64,000 bases of DNA, taken from contig NZ_JAVJSX010000031.1 of NCBI RefSeq assembly GCF_040219215.1, positions 1 through 64,000 on the forward strand, in the 5' to 3' direction. Shown in pieces: positions 41,098 through 50,188 of this stretch. The position numbers and the translations under genes are program-made. The first letter of the stretch is position 1. Every line of letters starts with the position of its first letter. This DNA comes from Thalassobaculum_A sp040219215 (GTDB lineage: Bacteria; Pseudomonadota; Alphaproteobacteria; Thalassobaculales; Thalassobaculaceae). Below the pieces are notes generated by a model, which did not search any database, was not told where the DNA came from, and worked only from the letters and a program-made list of their open reading frames with translations.

Positions 41098-42756
41098 ATG
41101 AACCCAACCGTTGGATCGATCGCACGGCTGACGTCGTCGGAGCGACAGATCGGCTTGCTGCTTTGTGTGCTGGTCGGCCTTGCCGGCGCCGCGCTTGGGC
41201 TCGCCGGACGCGACGACGTCCTCGGCTACCATGGCCTGCTGATCGCGCTGTTCGCAGCACTGGTCGGAATCAAGATCTGGTCCGAACTCGACGCGCCCGA
41301 ACCGGCAGCGTCGAGGTTCCATGAGTACAACGACGACCCGATCCGGCTCGGCGTCATACTGTCCATGGCCTGGGCGGTCTTCGGGCTGTTCATCGGAGTC
41401 TGGGTCGCCGCTCTGCTGGCTTGGCCGGAACTGACGTTCGACGCCGCATGGGCGAGCTTCGGGCGGCTGCGGCCGGCACATACGACAAGCGTCATCTTCG
41501 GCTTCGGCGGCAATGCGCTGATCGCCACCTCGTTCCATGTCCTGCAGCGCACCTCTCGCGCGCGACTGGCGGACCCTGTCAGCCCCTGGTTCGTGCTGCT
41601 GGGCTACAACCTGTTCTGCCTGATTGCCGTCTCTGGCTACTTCCTGGGGATCACCCAGTCGAAGGAGTACGCCGAGCCGGAATGGTATGCCGACATCTGG
41701 CTGGTCATCGTCTGGGTGACCTACTTCGCGCTCTACATCCGCACTCTCGCCCGCCGCAGGGAGCCGCATATCTATGTGGCGAACTGGTACTACATGGCCT
41801 TCATCCTGGTCGTCGCGATCCTGCACATCGTCAACAACCTGGCGGTCCCGATCTCCTTCGGAAGCGCGAAGGCCTACTCAGCGTTCGCGGGTGTTCAGGA
41901 TGCGATGACCCAGTGGTGGTACGGCCACAACGCGGTGGCGTTCTTCCTGACCGCCGGCTTCCTGGGGATGATGTACTACTACCTGCCCAAGCGGGCTGAG
42001 CGGCCGATCTATTCGTACCGGCTGTCGATCATCAGCTTCTGGGGCATCACCTTCATGTACATGTGGGCGGGCTCGCACCACCTCCACTACACGGCCCTGC
42101 CGCAGTGGGTGCAGACCCTCGGCATGACCTTCTCGGTGGTGCTGCTGGTGCCGTCCTGGGCATCCGCCGGCAACGCGCTGGCGACCCTGAACGGTGCCTG
42201 GCACAAGGTCCGCGACGACGCGACGCTGCGCTTCATGATGGTCGCGGCGGTGTTCTACGGGATCTCGACCTTCGAGGGTTCTTTCCTGGCGATCCGGCCG
42301 GTGAACTCCCTCTCCCACTACACCGACTGGACCATCGGACACGTCCACGCCGGAGCACTCGGCTGGGTCGCGATGATCACGTTCGGCGCGATCTACACGC
42401 TGGTGCCGACCCTCTGGAAGCGCGAGCGCATGTATTCCTCTGGACTGGTCGAGGTTCACTTCTGGTGCGCGTTGATCGGGACGCTGATCTACGTGTTCGC
42501 GATGTGGAACTCCGGAATAATCCAGGGTCTGATGTGGCGAACCTACAACGAGAGCGGGACCCTTACCTACTCGTTCCTAGAGTCGCTTGTCGCCATGCAC
42601 CCCTATTACATCGTCCGAACGATTGGCGGGCTGTTCTTCCTGGTCGGCGCGGTCGTGGGGAGCTGGAACATCTACCAGACCATTCGCCGCGTACCGGGAC
42701 TGACCACTGACGACGCGCCGGCCACGGCCGACAAACCCCTCGTGCCGGGAGAGTAA
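41098..42756 (+). CDS. ccoN: cbb3-type cytochrome oxidase subunit I
   Basis: A 552-residue membrane protein with about 14 helices, catalytic subunit of the high-affinity cbb3 oxidase. Haem and CuB ligands are visible: His in RPAHTTSVIFGFGGNALIA and in SFHVLQ, His in QWWYGHNAVAFFLTAGFLG, the His pair in WAGSHHLHYTALP and the low-spin ligand in GHVHAGALGWVAM. An extra N-terminal segment (about 1-60) holds two helices. It reduces oxygen to water with proton pumping under micro-oxic conditions. It is the first gene of ccoNOQP behind a FixK box. Confidence 0.96.
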   Translation: MNPTVGSIARLTSSERQIGLLLCVLVGLAGAALGLAGRDDVLGYHGLLIALFAALVGIKIWSELDAPEPAASRFHEYNDDPIRLGVILSMAWAVFGLFIGVWVAALLAWPELTFDAAWASFGRLRPAHTTSVIFGFGGNALIATSFHVLQRTSRARLADPVSPWFVLLGYNLFCLIAVSGYFLGITQSKEYAEPEWYADIWLVIVWVTYFALYIRTLARRREPHIYVANWYYMAFILVVAILHIVNNLAVPISFGSAKAYSAFAGVQDAMTQWWYGHNAVAFFLTAGFLGMMYYYLPKRAERPIYSYRLSIISFWGITFMYMWAGSHHLHYTALPQWVQTLGMTFSVVLLVPSWASAGNALATLNGAWHKVRDDATLRFMMVAAVFYGISTFEGSFLAIRPVNSLSHYTDWTIGHVHAGALGWVAMITFGAIYTLVPTLWKRERMYSSGLVEVHFWCALIGTLIYVFAMWNSGIIQGLMWRTYNESGTLTYSFLESLVAMHPYYIVRTIGGLFFLVGAVVGSWNIYQTIRRVPGLTTDDAPATADKPLVPGE

Positions 42757-42758
42757 TC

Positions 42759-43490
42759 ATGGCCGAAGTTCATCGGAAACTTGAGCGATCGGCCATCGGT
42801 TTCGTGCTGGCCATCATCGGAGTCGCCAGCATCGGGGGCTTCGTCGAGATCGCCCCGCTGTTCACCATCGACGAGACGGTGGAGCAGGCTCCGGACATGC
42901 GGGTGTACACCCCGCTTGAGCTCGCCGGCCGCAACATCTACGTCCGGGAAGGCTGCTACGCCTGCCATTCACAGATGATCCGGACGTTGCGCGACGAAGT
43001 GGAGCGCTACGGCCCGTACTCGCTGGCCGTGGAATCTCAGTACGACCACCCCATGCTGTGGGGCTCAAAGCGTACCGGTCCGGATCTGGCCCGGATCGGC
43101 GAGAAGTACTCGGACGAGTGGCATGTCGCCCACCTGACCGACCCGCGCGCCGTGGTGCCGGAGTCCAAGATGCCGGCCTATGCCTGGCTCGGGCGCAACG
43201 AGCTCAGGACCGACGATCTGCCCAATCACCTGGCGGCCATGCGCAGGGTCGGTGTGCCCTACACCGACGCGATGATCGAAAACGCGAGCCTTGACGCTGT
43301 CGGCCAAGCCCATCCGGACAGCAATGTCGCGGAAGGCGTTGTCCAGCGCTACGGCGAAGCAACGACCGTCAGGGACTTCGACGGCGGAAGCGGCGTGTTG
43401 ACCGAGATGGACGCACTCGTCGCGTACCTGCAGGTGCTCGGTCGCCTGACCGACGCGGCGCATCAACAGCCGGCGGGTGAAAAGAAATGA
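42759..43490 (+). CDS. ccoO: cbb3-type oxidase mono-haem cytochrome c subunit II
   Basis: A 243-residue membrane-anchored c-type cytochrome. An N-terminal helix (AIGFVLAIIGVASIGGFVEI) is followed by the haem site EGCYACHSQMIRTL (about 66-70) and the usual ESQYDHPMLWGSKRTGPDLA. The axial Met is probably in the ESKMPAYAWL segment. It passes electrons from CcoP to CcoN. Two bases separate it from ccoN; GGGAGAG lies upstream. Confidence 0.95.
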   Translation: MAEVHRKLERSAIGFVLAIIGVASIGGFVEIAPLFTIDETVEQAPDMRVYTPLELAGRNIYVREGCYACHSQMIRTLRDEVERYGPYSLAVESQYDHPMLWGSKRTGPDLARIGEKYSDEWHVAHLTDPRAVVPESKMPAYAWLGRNELRTDDLPNHLAAMRRVGVPYTDAMIENASLDAVGQAHPDSNVAEGVVQRYGEATTVRDFDGGSGVLTEMDALVAYLQVLGRLTDAAHQQPAGEKK

Positions 43491-43657
43491 TCGACGTTTC
43501 CCATGGGGCACTGGTCGGTTTCGCCAAGAGCTGGGGGTTGCTTTACCTCATCGTCTTGGCGTTGGGAGTGTTGATCTACACCTTCCTGCCCGCCAACAAG
43601 CCGCGCTTCGATCACGCGAAGAACAGCATTCTCGACAAGGATGACCGGCCATGGTGA
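43487..43657 (+). CDS. ccoQ: cbb3-type oxidase subunit CcoQ
   Basis: A 56-residue single-helix protein: MIDVSHGALVGFAKSWGLLY, then LIVLALGVLIYTFLPANKPR and a polar tail. The helix and the PANKxxFD motif are typical of CcoQ/FixQ, which stabilises the complex. Its start overlaps the ccoO stop (ATGA at 43487) and its stop overlaps the ccoP start. Confidence 0.92.
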   Translation: MIDVSHGALVGFAKSWGLLYLIVLALGVLIYTFLPANKPRFDHAKNSILDKDDRPW

Positions 43658-44550
43658 CTGGCGAGAGAGACCCGGTAACCGGTCAGCACACCACCGGGCA
43701 CGAGTGGAACGGAATCAAGGAACTCGACAACCGGGTCCCGCGGATCGTGCTGTTCTTCCTGGCCGCCACGACGCTGTTCGCCATCGGATACTGGATCCTG
43801 ATGCCGGCCTGGCCGTTGGGAGTGACCTATACACGCGGGCTCCTGGGCGTCGACCAGCGCGACACCGTGCAACGATCGCTTCAGCAGGCGACAGTCGATC
43901 GCGCGGTGTGGACTGACCAGTTCGGCAGCCTTTCGTTCGGCGAGATCCGAGCCCGACCGGACCTGATGAAAATCGTCGATGAAGCCGGCCAAACCCTGTT
44001 CGGGGACAACTGCGCGGTCTGCCACGGAACCGACGCTCAGGGCGGCCGTGGCTTTCCGGACCTGACGGCCGGGGCCTGGCTGTGGGGTGGGTCGCCCGAA
44101 GCGATCTACGAGACACTGCGGGTCGGCATCAACTCGACCCATCCCGACACCCGCTTCGGACAGATGCCCGCCTTCGGCGACGGTGTCCTGCAACGAGCGG
44201 ATATCTCGGCGATCGTCTCGTTCATCCGCTCCAGCGCCGACGGCATCGGTGACATCGCCGGGGTCGATGCGGAGCGCGTCGACGAGGGTGGGCGGCTCTT
44301 CACCGAGAACTGCGCGGCATGCCACGGCTTAGAAGGCCGCGGAAACCCCGAAGTCGGCGCCCCCGACCTGATGGATCAATCCTGGATCCACGGGAACGAT
44401 CGGCAGGTGTTGTTCGAGACGATTGCAAAGGGCCGCCAGGGACACATGCCGCAATGGGCCGGCCGGCTGAGCGACATCGAGCGGCGGATCCTGGCTCTGT
44501 ATGTGACGGAACTCAGCGAAGGTCGGCAAAGCACGATGGTGAAGCCGTGA
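43651..44550 (+). CDS. ccoP: cbb3-type oxidase di-haem cytochrome c subunit III
   Basis: A 299-residue subunit. The N-terminal EWNGIKELDNRVPRI then LFFLAATTLFAIGYWILMPA is the CcoP anchor. Two c-type haem sites follow: CAVCHGTDAQGG (about 128) and CAACHGLEGRGN (about 223), with axial Met in GQMPAF and GHMPQW. It accepts electrons from soluble cytochrome c or bc1. Its end overlaps the next small gene by one base. Confidence 0.95.
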   Translation: MVTGERDPVTGQHTTGHEWNGIKELDNRVPRIVLFFLAATTLFAIGYWILMPAWPLGVTYTRGLLGVDQRDTVQRSLQQATVDRAVWTDQFGSLSFGEIRARPDLMKIVDEAGQTLFGDNCAVCHGTDAQGGRGFPDLTAGAWLWGGSPEAIYETLRVGINSTHPDTRFGQMPAFGDGVLQRADISAIVSFIRSSADGIGDIAGVDAERVDEGGRLFTENCAACHGLEGRGNPEVGAPDLMDQSWIHGNDRQVLFETIAKGRQGHMPQWAGRLSDIERRILALYVTELSEGRQSTMVKP

Positions 44551-44753
44551 TGGCCGATGCAAATCGCAGTGCTCAAAGCCTTCGGTGGCGTGTCGGCCTG
44601 CTGGTCGCCTTGAGCTTGACGGTGTTCATCGGTGCAAACGCGCACCTGCTGTACGTGGCATTCACGGCCTCGCCCGAATGCGTTGAACACCTCAAAGAGG
44701 CGAGCAGCGCCCCTTCAGGCGGGATGTACCGCGCGGCGAAACCGTCATGCTGA
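44550..44753 (+). CDS. 67-residue membrane protein of the cbb3 operon
   Basis: Start and ccoP stop overlap in TGATG. The protein has one membrane helix (WRVGLLVALSLTVFIGANAH) and a conserved-looking tail with two cysteines: TASPECVEHLKEASSAPSGG then MYRAAKPSC. Its position is where ccoG/ccoH would normally follow, yet it resembles neither. Two Cys at the helix exit and the C-terminus suggest copper handling or a disulfide, but this is inference. It appears to be a cbb3-associated small protein of unknown function. Confidence 0.7.
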   Translation: MADANRSAQSLRWRVGLLVALSLTVFIGANAHLLYVAFTASPECVEHLKEASSAPSGGMYRAAKPSC

Positions 44754-44811
44754 ACCCTTTCGTAACCACCCGGCGTCCAAGACCAGACGGGCAATGTGGG
44801 AGCGGGACACA

Positions 44812-45600
44812 ATGATTGCAGCCCAAAGCCAGCAGACCGCGCCGGGCGTCGAGCAGCCGCGCGCCCGAGCCCGCAATCTGCCGATGTCGGCGGCCTTCGG
44901 GTGGCTTGTCGCCGGCTGGCGGGACCTGCTTTGCCGACCGGGGCTGAGCCTCGCCTATGGCGTCGGTCTGCTGCTGATCTCCGCCGCCGTGATCGCCGCG
45001 ATGTTTCAGGCCGGCTGGGACCACATACTGTTTCCGGCACTGGCCGGGTTCATGATCGTGGGACCATTGGCTGCCGTCGGCCTCTACGAGAAAAGCCGCC
45101 GCCTGCAGGCGGGCGAGCCGCTCTCGCTCCGAAACATGCTATGGGTTGCTCCGCGGTCCGGCGGGCAGGTGGCGTTCATCGGGGTCATCCTGGCGCTGCT
45201 GATGGTCAGCTGGATGCGCGCAGCGGTGATCATCTACGCACTGTTCTTCGGGTTGCGGCCGTTCCCGGGACTGGATGACGTGACGGCCATGCTGCTGACC
45301 ACGCCGGTCGGCTGGGCCATGCTGGTCACCGGTACTGTCGTCGGCGGTCTGTTCGCCGCGTTCTCCTTCGCCATCAGCGTCTTCTCGGTGCCGATGCTGC
45401 TCGACCAGCGCACTGACGCCTTCACCGCCATGGGGACAAGCATCTCGCGGGTCTGGAACAACATTCCGGTAATGGTGATGTGGGGCGCGATCGTCCTGTG
45501 CCTGTTTCTGGTCGCGGTCGTCACCGGGCTGGTCGGGTTGATCGTCGTCTTCCCATTGCTCGGGCACGCAACATGGCATGCCTACGTGGCGATGCGTTGA
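44812..45600 (+). CDS. DUF2189 family membrane protein
   Basis: A 262-residue integral membrane protein with about six helices, for example LSLAYGVGLLLISAAVIAAM, FPALAGFMIVGPLAAVGLYE and GWAMLVTGTVVGGLFAAFSF. The GWRDLLCRPGLSLAYG opening, RPFPGLDD and FPLLGHATWHAYVAM fit the DUF2189 group, often found beside cbb3 genes. Its function is unknown; a role in oxidase maturation is plausible from context. The start at 44812 has GGGAG nine bases upstream; an ATG at 44794 is an alternative. Confidence 0.7.
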   Translation: MIAAQSQQTAPGVEQPRARARNLPMSAAFGWLVAGWRDLLCRPGLSLAYGVGLLLISAAVIAAMFQAGWDHILFPALAGFMIVGPLAAVGLYEKSRRLQAGEPLSLRNMLWVAPRSGGQVAFIGVILALLMVSWMRAAVIIYALFFGLRPFPGLDDVTAMLLTTPVGWAMLVTGTVVGGLFAAFSFAISVFSVPMLLDQRTDAFTAMGTSISRVWNNIPVMVMWGAIVLCLFLVAVVTGLVGLIVVFPLLGHATWHAYVAMR

Positions 45601-45637
45601 ACATCCAGCGGCCACCCGCCGCTGAGGAGGCGCGCGT

Positions 45638-47902
45638 ATGAGCTGCTGCGTATCGGAGATGGCGCAATTGAATTTCGAAGGCCCGGGCGTCATCCATCAA
45701 GCAAGCGAAGAAGCCCTTCTGGCCAGCCGACCCATCGGAAATGGGTTGCGGCAAACCGATCTTTCGGTTCCGGGCGTCCACTGTGCCGGATGCATTCGAA
45801 CAGTCGAGAACGGACTAAGTGCTCTGCCCGGCGTCGTCCATGCGCGCCTCAACCTGTCGACCCGGCGAGTCGCGATCCAGTGGGACGACAGCCGGCCACC
45901 ACCGCCAGCCATCGAGCGCCTGAAGGAGCTCGGATACGATGCCGTCACATTCTCATTGGATGACGGGAAACAGGACCATGCGTTCTCCGCCCTGGTCAGG
46001 GCGACGGCGGTTGCGGGATTTTCGGCCGGCAACGTGATGCTGCTGTCGGTCGCCGTCTGGTCCGGGGCCGAGCCGGCGACCCGCGAGGTGTTCCATTGGA
46101 TCTCCGCCGCGATCGCTCTCCCGACTCTCGTCTACTCGGGTCAGGTCTTCTATCGGTCAGCCTGGCAGGCGTTCCGGCACCGCCGGCTGAACATGGATGT
46201 CCCGATCACGTTGGGGATCGGGCTCGCCTACCTTCTCAGTCTCTATGAAACGGTGACCGGCGGCACCCACGCATACTTCGATGCCGCTGTGACGCTGATC
46301 TTCTTCCTGCTGGTTGGCCGTACCCTCGACCACCTGATGCGCGCCCGGGCACGGGTCGCGGTCGAGGGGCTCGCACGGATGGTGCCGCGAGGCGCCTCGG
46401 TTCTGGGCGATGACGGCGGGCAGCGTTACATCCCGCTGTCAGAGATTGCACCCGGCATGCGGCTCATGATTCCGGCCGGCGCGCGGGTTCCCGTAGACGT
46501 GCAGGTCGAGATCGGGTCATCGGACGTCGATCGATCGGTGGTAACCGGAGAAAGCCGGCCGCAACCGACCGGGCCCGGGGCGACGCTGCAGGCCGGCACG
46601 CTCAACCTGACCGGGCCGCTCACGGTGCTGGCGCGCTCCGGCGCCGAGACCTCCTTCCTGTCCGACATGATCCGCATGATGGAGCAAGCGGAAACCGGTC
46701 GATTGCGCTACCGGCGGATCGCCGATCGCGTGTCGGGATACTATGCACCGGTCGTTCATCTGGCGGCCTTGCTGACCTTCGCCGCCTGGATGTGGGCGTC
46801 CGGCGATATCCACCAGGCGATCACGACCGCCGTCGCCGTGCTGATCATCACCTGTCCGTGCGCTCTTGGTCTGGCTGTGCCGATCGTGCAGGTGATGGCG
46901 GCGCGGCGACTGTTCGAGGCGGGCATCATGGTCAAGGACGGCACGGCGCTCGAAAAGCTCGAACAGATCGACACCGTCGTCTTCGACAAGACCGGCACCC
47001 TGACTGAACCGGCAACCCGACCATCCAACCTCGCCACCATCGATCCGGCGATCGTGCAACTGGCGGCCCGGCTTGCCGCTGGCTCGACTCACCCTCTGTC
47101 CCGCGCGCTGGCTCTTCTTCACGAGAACAACACGCTCGACACGGTGGCTCTAGAGCAAGTGATTGAGCATCCCGGCCTGGGTGTCAGCGCGGTCTCGAAG
47201 GCTGGTGAATACCGTCTTGGTCGAGCGGACTGGGCGCTGTGCGGCGCAACCGGTCAGGGCCAGCACTTGGACGGGACGGTCCTGTCTCTGAACGGGAAGC
47301 TGCTCGCGGCGTTTTGTTTCGACGAGGCGCTGCGTCCCGGCGCCGCCGCTGCCGTCCGCCGGTTGCTGGACCGGAACATGGTGGTCGAGATGGTATCGGG
47401 CGACACCGCAGAACGGGCAAAGGCTATTGGTAGCGCGCTTGGGATTGCCGCAATCCGATCGTCGACCGATCCGCATGGGAAAGTCGAGCGGCTGCGGAAC
47501 CTTGATGCGGCGGGCCATCGTGCCTTGATGGTCGGCGACGGACTGAACGATGCGCCGGCGCTAACGGCGGCCCACGTCTCGATGGCCCCGTCGACGGCAG
47601 CCGACATCGGCCGCAACGCGGCGGACTTCGTCTTCCTGCGCGGCGACCTTTCGGCAGTGCCGTATGCCTTGGACATCGCGGCACGTGCCGGGCGTCTTCT
47701 CCGCCAGAATCTGGCGCTCGCCATCGGCTACAACATGATCGCCGTGCCGATTGCCATGCTCGGGTACGCAACGCCCCTGATTGCCGCCGTCGCCATGTCG
47801 ACGTCGTCGATTCTGGTGATTGGCAACGCGCTTCGCCTGCGAGCTTCAGCGGGGAAGGTGGAACGGCTGGACGTGCCGCAAGGAGCGCTGGGGCATGGAT
47901 AG
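45638..47902 (+). CDS. ccoI: Copper P1B-type ATPase for cbb3 assembly (CcoI/FixI)
   Basis: A 754-residue transporter. The N-terminus is Cys-rich (MSCCVSEM), then an HMA-like domain with VHCAGCIRTVEN (about 48-60). The membrane region includes the ion-binding CPC in LIITCPCALGLAVPIVQVM, the phosphorylation site is VVFDKTGTLT (about 446), and the hinge is MVGDGLNDAPALTAAHV. It supplies copper to the cbb3 active site. GAGGAG lies eight bases before the start. It overlaps ccoS by eight bases. Confidence 0.95.
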   Translation: MSCCVSEMAQLNFEGPGVIHQASEEALLASRPIGNGLRQTDLSVPGVHCAGCIRTVENGLSALPGVVHARLNLSTRRVAIQWDDSRPPPPAIERLKELGYDAVTFSLDDGKQDHAFSALVRATAVAGFSAGNVMLLSVAVWSGAEPATREVFHWISAAIALPTLVYSGQVFYRSAWQAFRHRRLNMDVPITLGIGLAYLLSLYETVTGGTHAYFDAAVTLIFFLLVGRTLDHLMRARARVAVEGLARMVPRGASVLGDDGGQRYIPLSEIAPGMRLMIPAGARVPVDVQVEIGSSDVDRSVVTGESRPQPTGPGATLQAGTLNLTGPLTVLARSGAETSFLSDMIRMMEQAETGRLRYRRIADRVSGYYAPVVHLAALLTFAAWMWASGDIHQAITTAVAVLIITCPCALGLAVPIVQVMAARRLFEAGIMVKDGTALEKLEQIDTVVFDKTGTLTEPATRPSNLATIDPAIVQLAARLAAGSTHPLSRALALLHENNTLDTVALEQVIEHPGLGVSAVSKAGEYRLGRADWALCGATGQGQHLDGTVLSLNGKLLAAFCFDEALRPGAAAAVRRLLDRNMVVEMVSGDTAERAKAIGSALGIAAIRSSTDPHGKVERLRNLDAAGHRALMVGDGLNDAPALTAAHVSMAPSTAADIGRNAADFVFLRGDLSAVPYALDIAARAGRLLRQNLALAIGYNMIAVPIAMLGYATPLIAAVAMSTSSILVIGNALRLRASAGKVERLDVPQGALGHG

Positions 47903-48107
47903 CCTCGGACTGCTCATCCCGATCGCGCTCGCCATGGGTGTTGCCGGCCTCGGGGCGTTCCTGTGGTCGCTGAGGCACGGCCAGTATGACGACCTGGAGG
48001 GTGCGGGCGCTCGAATTCTGCTTGATGATCCCGAGCAGAACGGGGATGGCAATCGGACGGACCGGTCGATTGCCCGGCGCGCGCCCGGCCAGATCATCAA
48101 GCCGTAG
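47895..48107 (+). CDS. ccoS: cbb3 oxidase maturation protein CcoS
   Basis: A 70-residue protein: one membrane helix (LGLLIPIALAMGVAGLGAFL) followed by WSLRHGQYDDLEGAGARILL, the typical CcoS WAxxxGQYDDLEGxAxRIL signature. Required for cofactor insertion into cbb3 oxidase. It overlaps the ccoI end and is the last gene of the block. Confidence 0.93.
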   Translation: MDSLGLLIPIALAMGVAGLGAFLWSLRHGQYDDLEGAGARILLDDPEQNGDGNRTDRSIARRAPGQIIKP

Positions 48108-48115
48108 AGTATTCC

Positions 48116-48330
48116 TCAGTCCGGTCCGGGAGTGCCGCCGACCGGCGCTTCGGACAGCGATTCCAGGAAGGCGACAAGGTCGGCAGTTTCTCGTTCCGTC
48201 AGACGAAGGGGAACCAGAATGGCCTCGCTGTCAGCGTGCAGACGGTCCGGATCGATGCTGGGGTAGTGGTCGATCACGTCGTGCAGCATCGGGAGGCCGC
48301 ATACACGGGGCGGTCTGTCTGAGTCCCTCA
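48116..48330 (-). pseudogene. C-terminal remnant of a di-haem cytochrome c peroxidase-like protein
   Basis: The minus strand encodes LPMLHDVIDHYPSIDPDRLH, a short linker and LVPLRLTERETADLVAFLES plus LSEAP. This is the end of MauG/CcpA-type proteins (LxDVIDHYxxGG...LxLTxxExxDLVAFLxSL). Upstream sequence no longer matches, although CQDHCSGPPFQ vaguely recalls a haem site. No start or full domain remains. Confidence 0.55.
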
Positions 48331-48416
48331 AGAGGGCTGCGGCCTGGAAGGGCGGGCCAGAGCAGTGGTCTTGGCAAACTATAATCCGCCCAGAAAATGA
48401 GACATCCTGCCCATGG

Positions 48417-48770
48417 TCACAACCTGAAACCCGTTCGGTATAGCGGGCAACGAGTCTGCGCAAACACCGTTGCCGAACTTGTGAACGATCCAAGAACGCC
48501 CGCCTCTCCTGATGCGGGCGTCTTGCTGTGCGACGCCTCGATCATCCCGGTGACCGCACCGATCAGTTCGACCGGGCGCGATCCGTCCGCGGCCTTGGGA
48601 CCGATGTCCATACGCTCGATCAGGCGGCGCAGGATGTCCAGGGCTTCGGTGCGCAGATCTTCAGCCTCAAGGGCGCGCGCAGGTCGGCGACCGGGGCGGC
48701 GTAGAGCTTGGACAGGTTTCGGTGCAGGACCGGAGCGGGAGCAGGCCAATCGGCTTCATGATGCGAGGCG
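48417..48770 (-). pseudogene. Second serine-recombinase remnant (extreme C-terminus)
   Basis: One frame reads PAPVLHRNLSKLYAAPVADL; after a shift another continues ALEAEDLRTEALDILRRLIE and RMDIGP, then IGAVTGMIEA and KTPASGEAGVLGSF. This is the end of a large serine recombinase, the same family as the remnant at 36607-37075 and on the same strand. It is degenerate and cannot be active. Confidence 0.6.
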
Positions 48771-48775
48771 GTCGG

Positions 48776-50059
48776 TCATGCCAAGTGTTCGCCATCCGAC
48801 GATGTGTCAGAATCGTCCAGAGCGAACGCCGCCATCGAGCGGGCCAGAACTGTAGCGCCGCGCTCGATGTGCTCCAGACCGGTCCACTCGTCGGGCGAGT
48901 GGCTGATCCCGCCGCGCGACGGGATGAAGATCAGGCCGGCCGGGACGTGCCGGGCGAAGGTCTGGGCGTCGTGTCCGGCACCCGACGGCATGATCCTGGC
49001 ACCGCCGGCGACGGCCGACAGTCGGGCGGCGACCGCCGGGTCGAGCGGTGTCGGCGGCAGCCAGCTCTGCTCGGCGATCCCGACGCCAAGGCCGTGGGCC
49101 GCCGCGGCGCGATGGATTGCCTCGCGGCAGGCCGACGCCACCGTGCGCATTACCGCCTCATCGACGTCGCGTCCGATCAACGAGAACGTCGCCCGGCCGG
49201 CGACGCTGTGGGGGAAGTTCGGCTCCAGTGCGACCTTGCCGACCGTCAGCCGTGTGTCAGGCCCGCCGGCCCGAGCCAGGATGCCGTCGATCGCCGCGCC
49301 GAATGAGGCAAGGCCGCGGAAGGCATCGCGGCGCAAGGTCATCGGCGTGGTGCCGGCATGGTTGGCCTCGCCGGTCAGGGTGACGGTCCAGTTGAACACG
49401 CCCGATACCGCGCCGGCCACACCGATCGGTTCGCCTGTCGCCTCCAGGACCGGGCCTTGCTCGACATGCAACTCAAGGAACACCGCGATCTCGTCGGGGC
49501 AGCGGGCGACCTCGGCTGCGGGATCCAGGCCCTGGGCACGCATGGCGTCGGCGAGTCCGGCGCCGGTGTCGTCGACCGCCGAGGCGATCCACTCTGGCCC
49601 GACCTCGCCGCAGATCGCCTGGCTGCCGAGCATGCCGCCGAAACGGCCTTCCTCGTCGGCGGTCGCCACCACCTCGACCGGGCGGGCCGGCCGCAGGCCG
49701 GAAGCCCGCATCGCCCGCACGGCCTCCAGCGCGGCGCAAACGCCGAGTGTGCCGTCGAGCGGTCCGCCCCGGGGCACGGTGTCGAGATGAGAGCCCGCCA
49801 GCACCGCTGGACCGGACCCGATCTCCCATCGGCCGAAGACGTTGCCGACCGCATCCATCCGTGCCACCAGCCCCGCGTCCTCGATCCGGGCGAGCAGCCA
49901 GCGCCGCCCCGCCATGTCGGCATCGGAGAAACTGATGCGGTTGATGCCGGGAACGCCGTCGATACGGCCGATGGCGTTAACGGCCTCGATGTCGGCGTGC
50001 AGCCGGCCGGCATCGATCGTGAGCATGTCGGCGGCGATTCCCGCCATGGTTTCAGCCAT
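48776..50059 (-). CDS. M20-family amidohydrolase (hydantoinase/carbamoylase or allantoate amidohydrolase type)
   Basis: A 427-residue zinc-dependent hydrolase. Metal ligands are visible in AGSHLDTVPRGGPLDG (His and Asp, about 91-95), in ATADEEGRFGGMLGS (the Glu pair) and in FLELHVEQGPVLE. The lid-domain motif is GEANHAGTTPM, and the C-terminal ligand is in SRGGISHSPDEWT. Members hydrolyse N-carbamoyl amino acids, allantoate or ureidoglycolate. It is divergent from a peptide-type ABC importer that may bring in its substrate. The exact substrate cannot be read from sequence. Confidence 0.85.
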   Translation of the reverse strand: MAETMAGIAADMLTIDAGRLHADIEAVNAIGRIDGVPGINRISFSDADMAGRRWLLARIEDAGLVARMDAVGNVFGRWEIGSGPAVLAGSHLDTVPRGGPLDGTLGVCAALEAVRAMRASGLRPARPVEVVATADEEGRFGGMLGSQAICGEVGPEWIASAVDDTGAGLADAMRAQGLDPAAEVARCPDEIAVFLELHVEQGPVLEATGEPIGVAGAVSGVFNWTVTLTGEANHAGTTPMTLRRDAFRGLASFGAAIDGILARAGGPDTRLTVGKVALEPNFPHSVAGRATFSLIGRDVDEAVMRTVASACREAIHRAAAAHGLGVGIAEQSWLPPTPLDPAVAARLSAVAGGARIMPSGAGHDAQTFARHVPAGLIFIPSRGGISHSPDEWTGLEHIERGATVLARSMAAFALDDSDTSSDGEHLA

Positions 50060-50106
50060 CTAACCCCATTGCCACGGCTGACGGCTCCTTCCAATTTCAT
50101 TTATAA

Positions 50107-50151
50107 TGATCAATTTTTGACCGATTGATATTTATCATGAATAATTGATCA
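50107..50151. promoter_or_regulatory. AT-rich operator candidate between hydrolase and ABC importer
   Basis: The 129-base divergent region is AT-rich and holds TGATCAAT (50107-50114) and its inverted copy ATTGATCA (50144-50151), with ATTGAT between. Such symmetry suits the dimeric FadR-type regulator encoded at the operon end, which may control both directions. Confidence 0.4.
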
Positions 50152-50188
50152 AAGTCCAATCGGGCCGATCTTCATAGGAGGAATGCCG

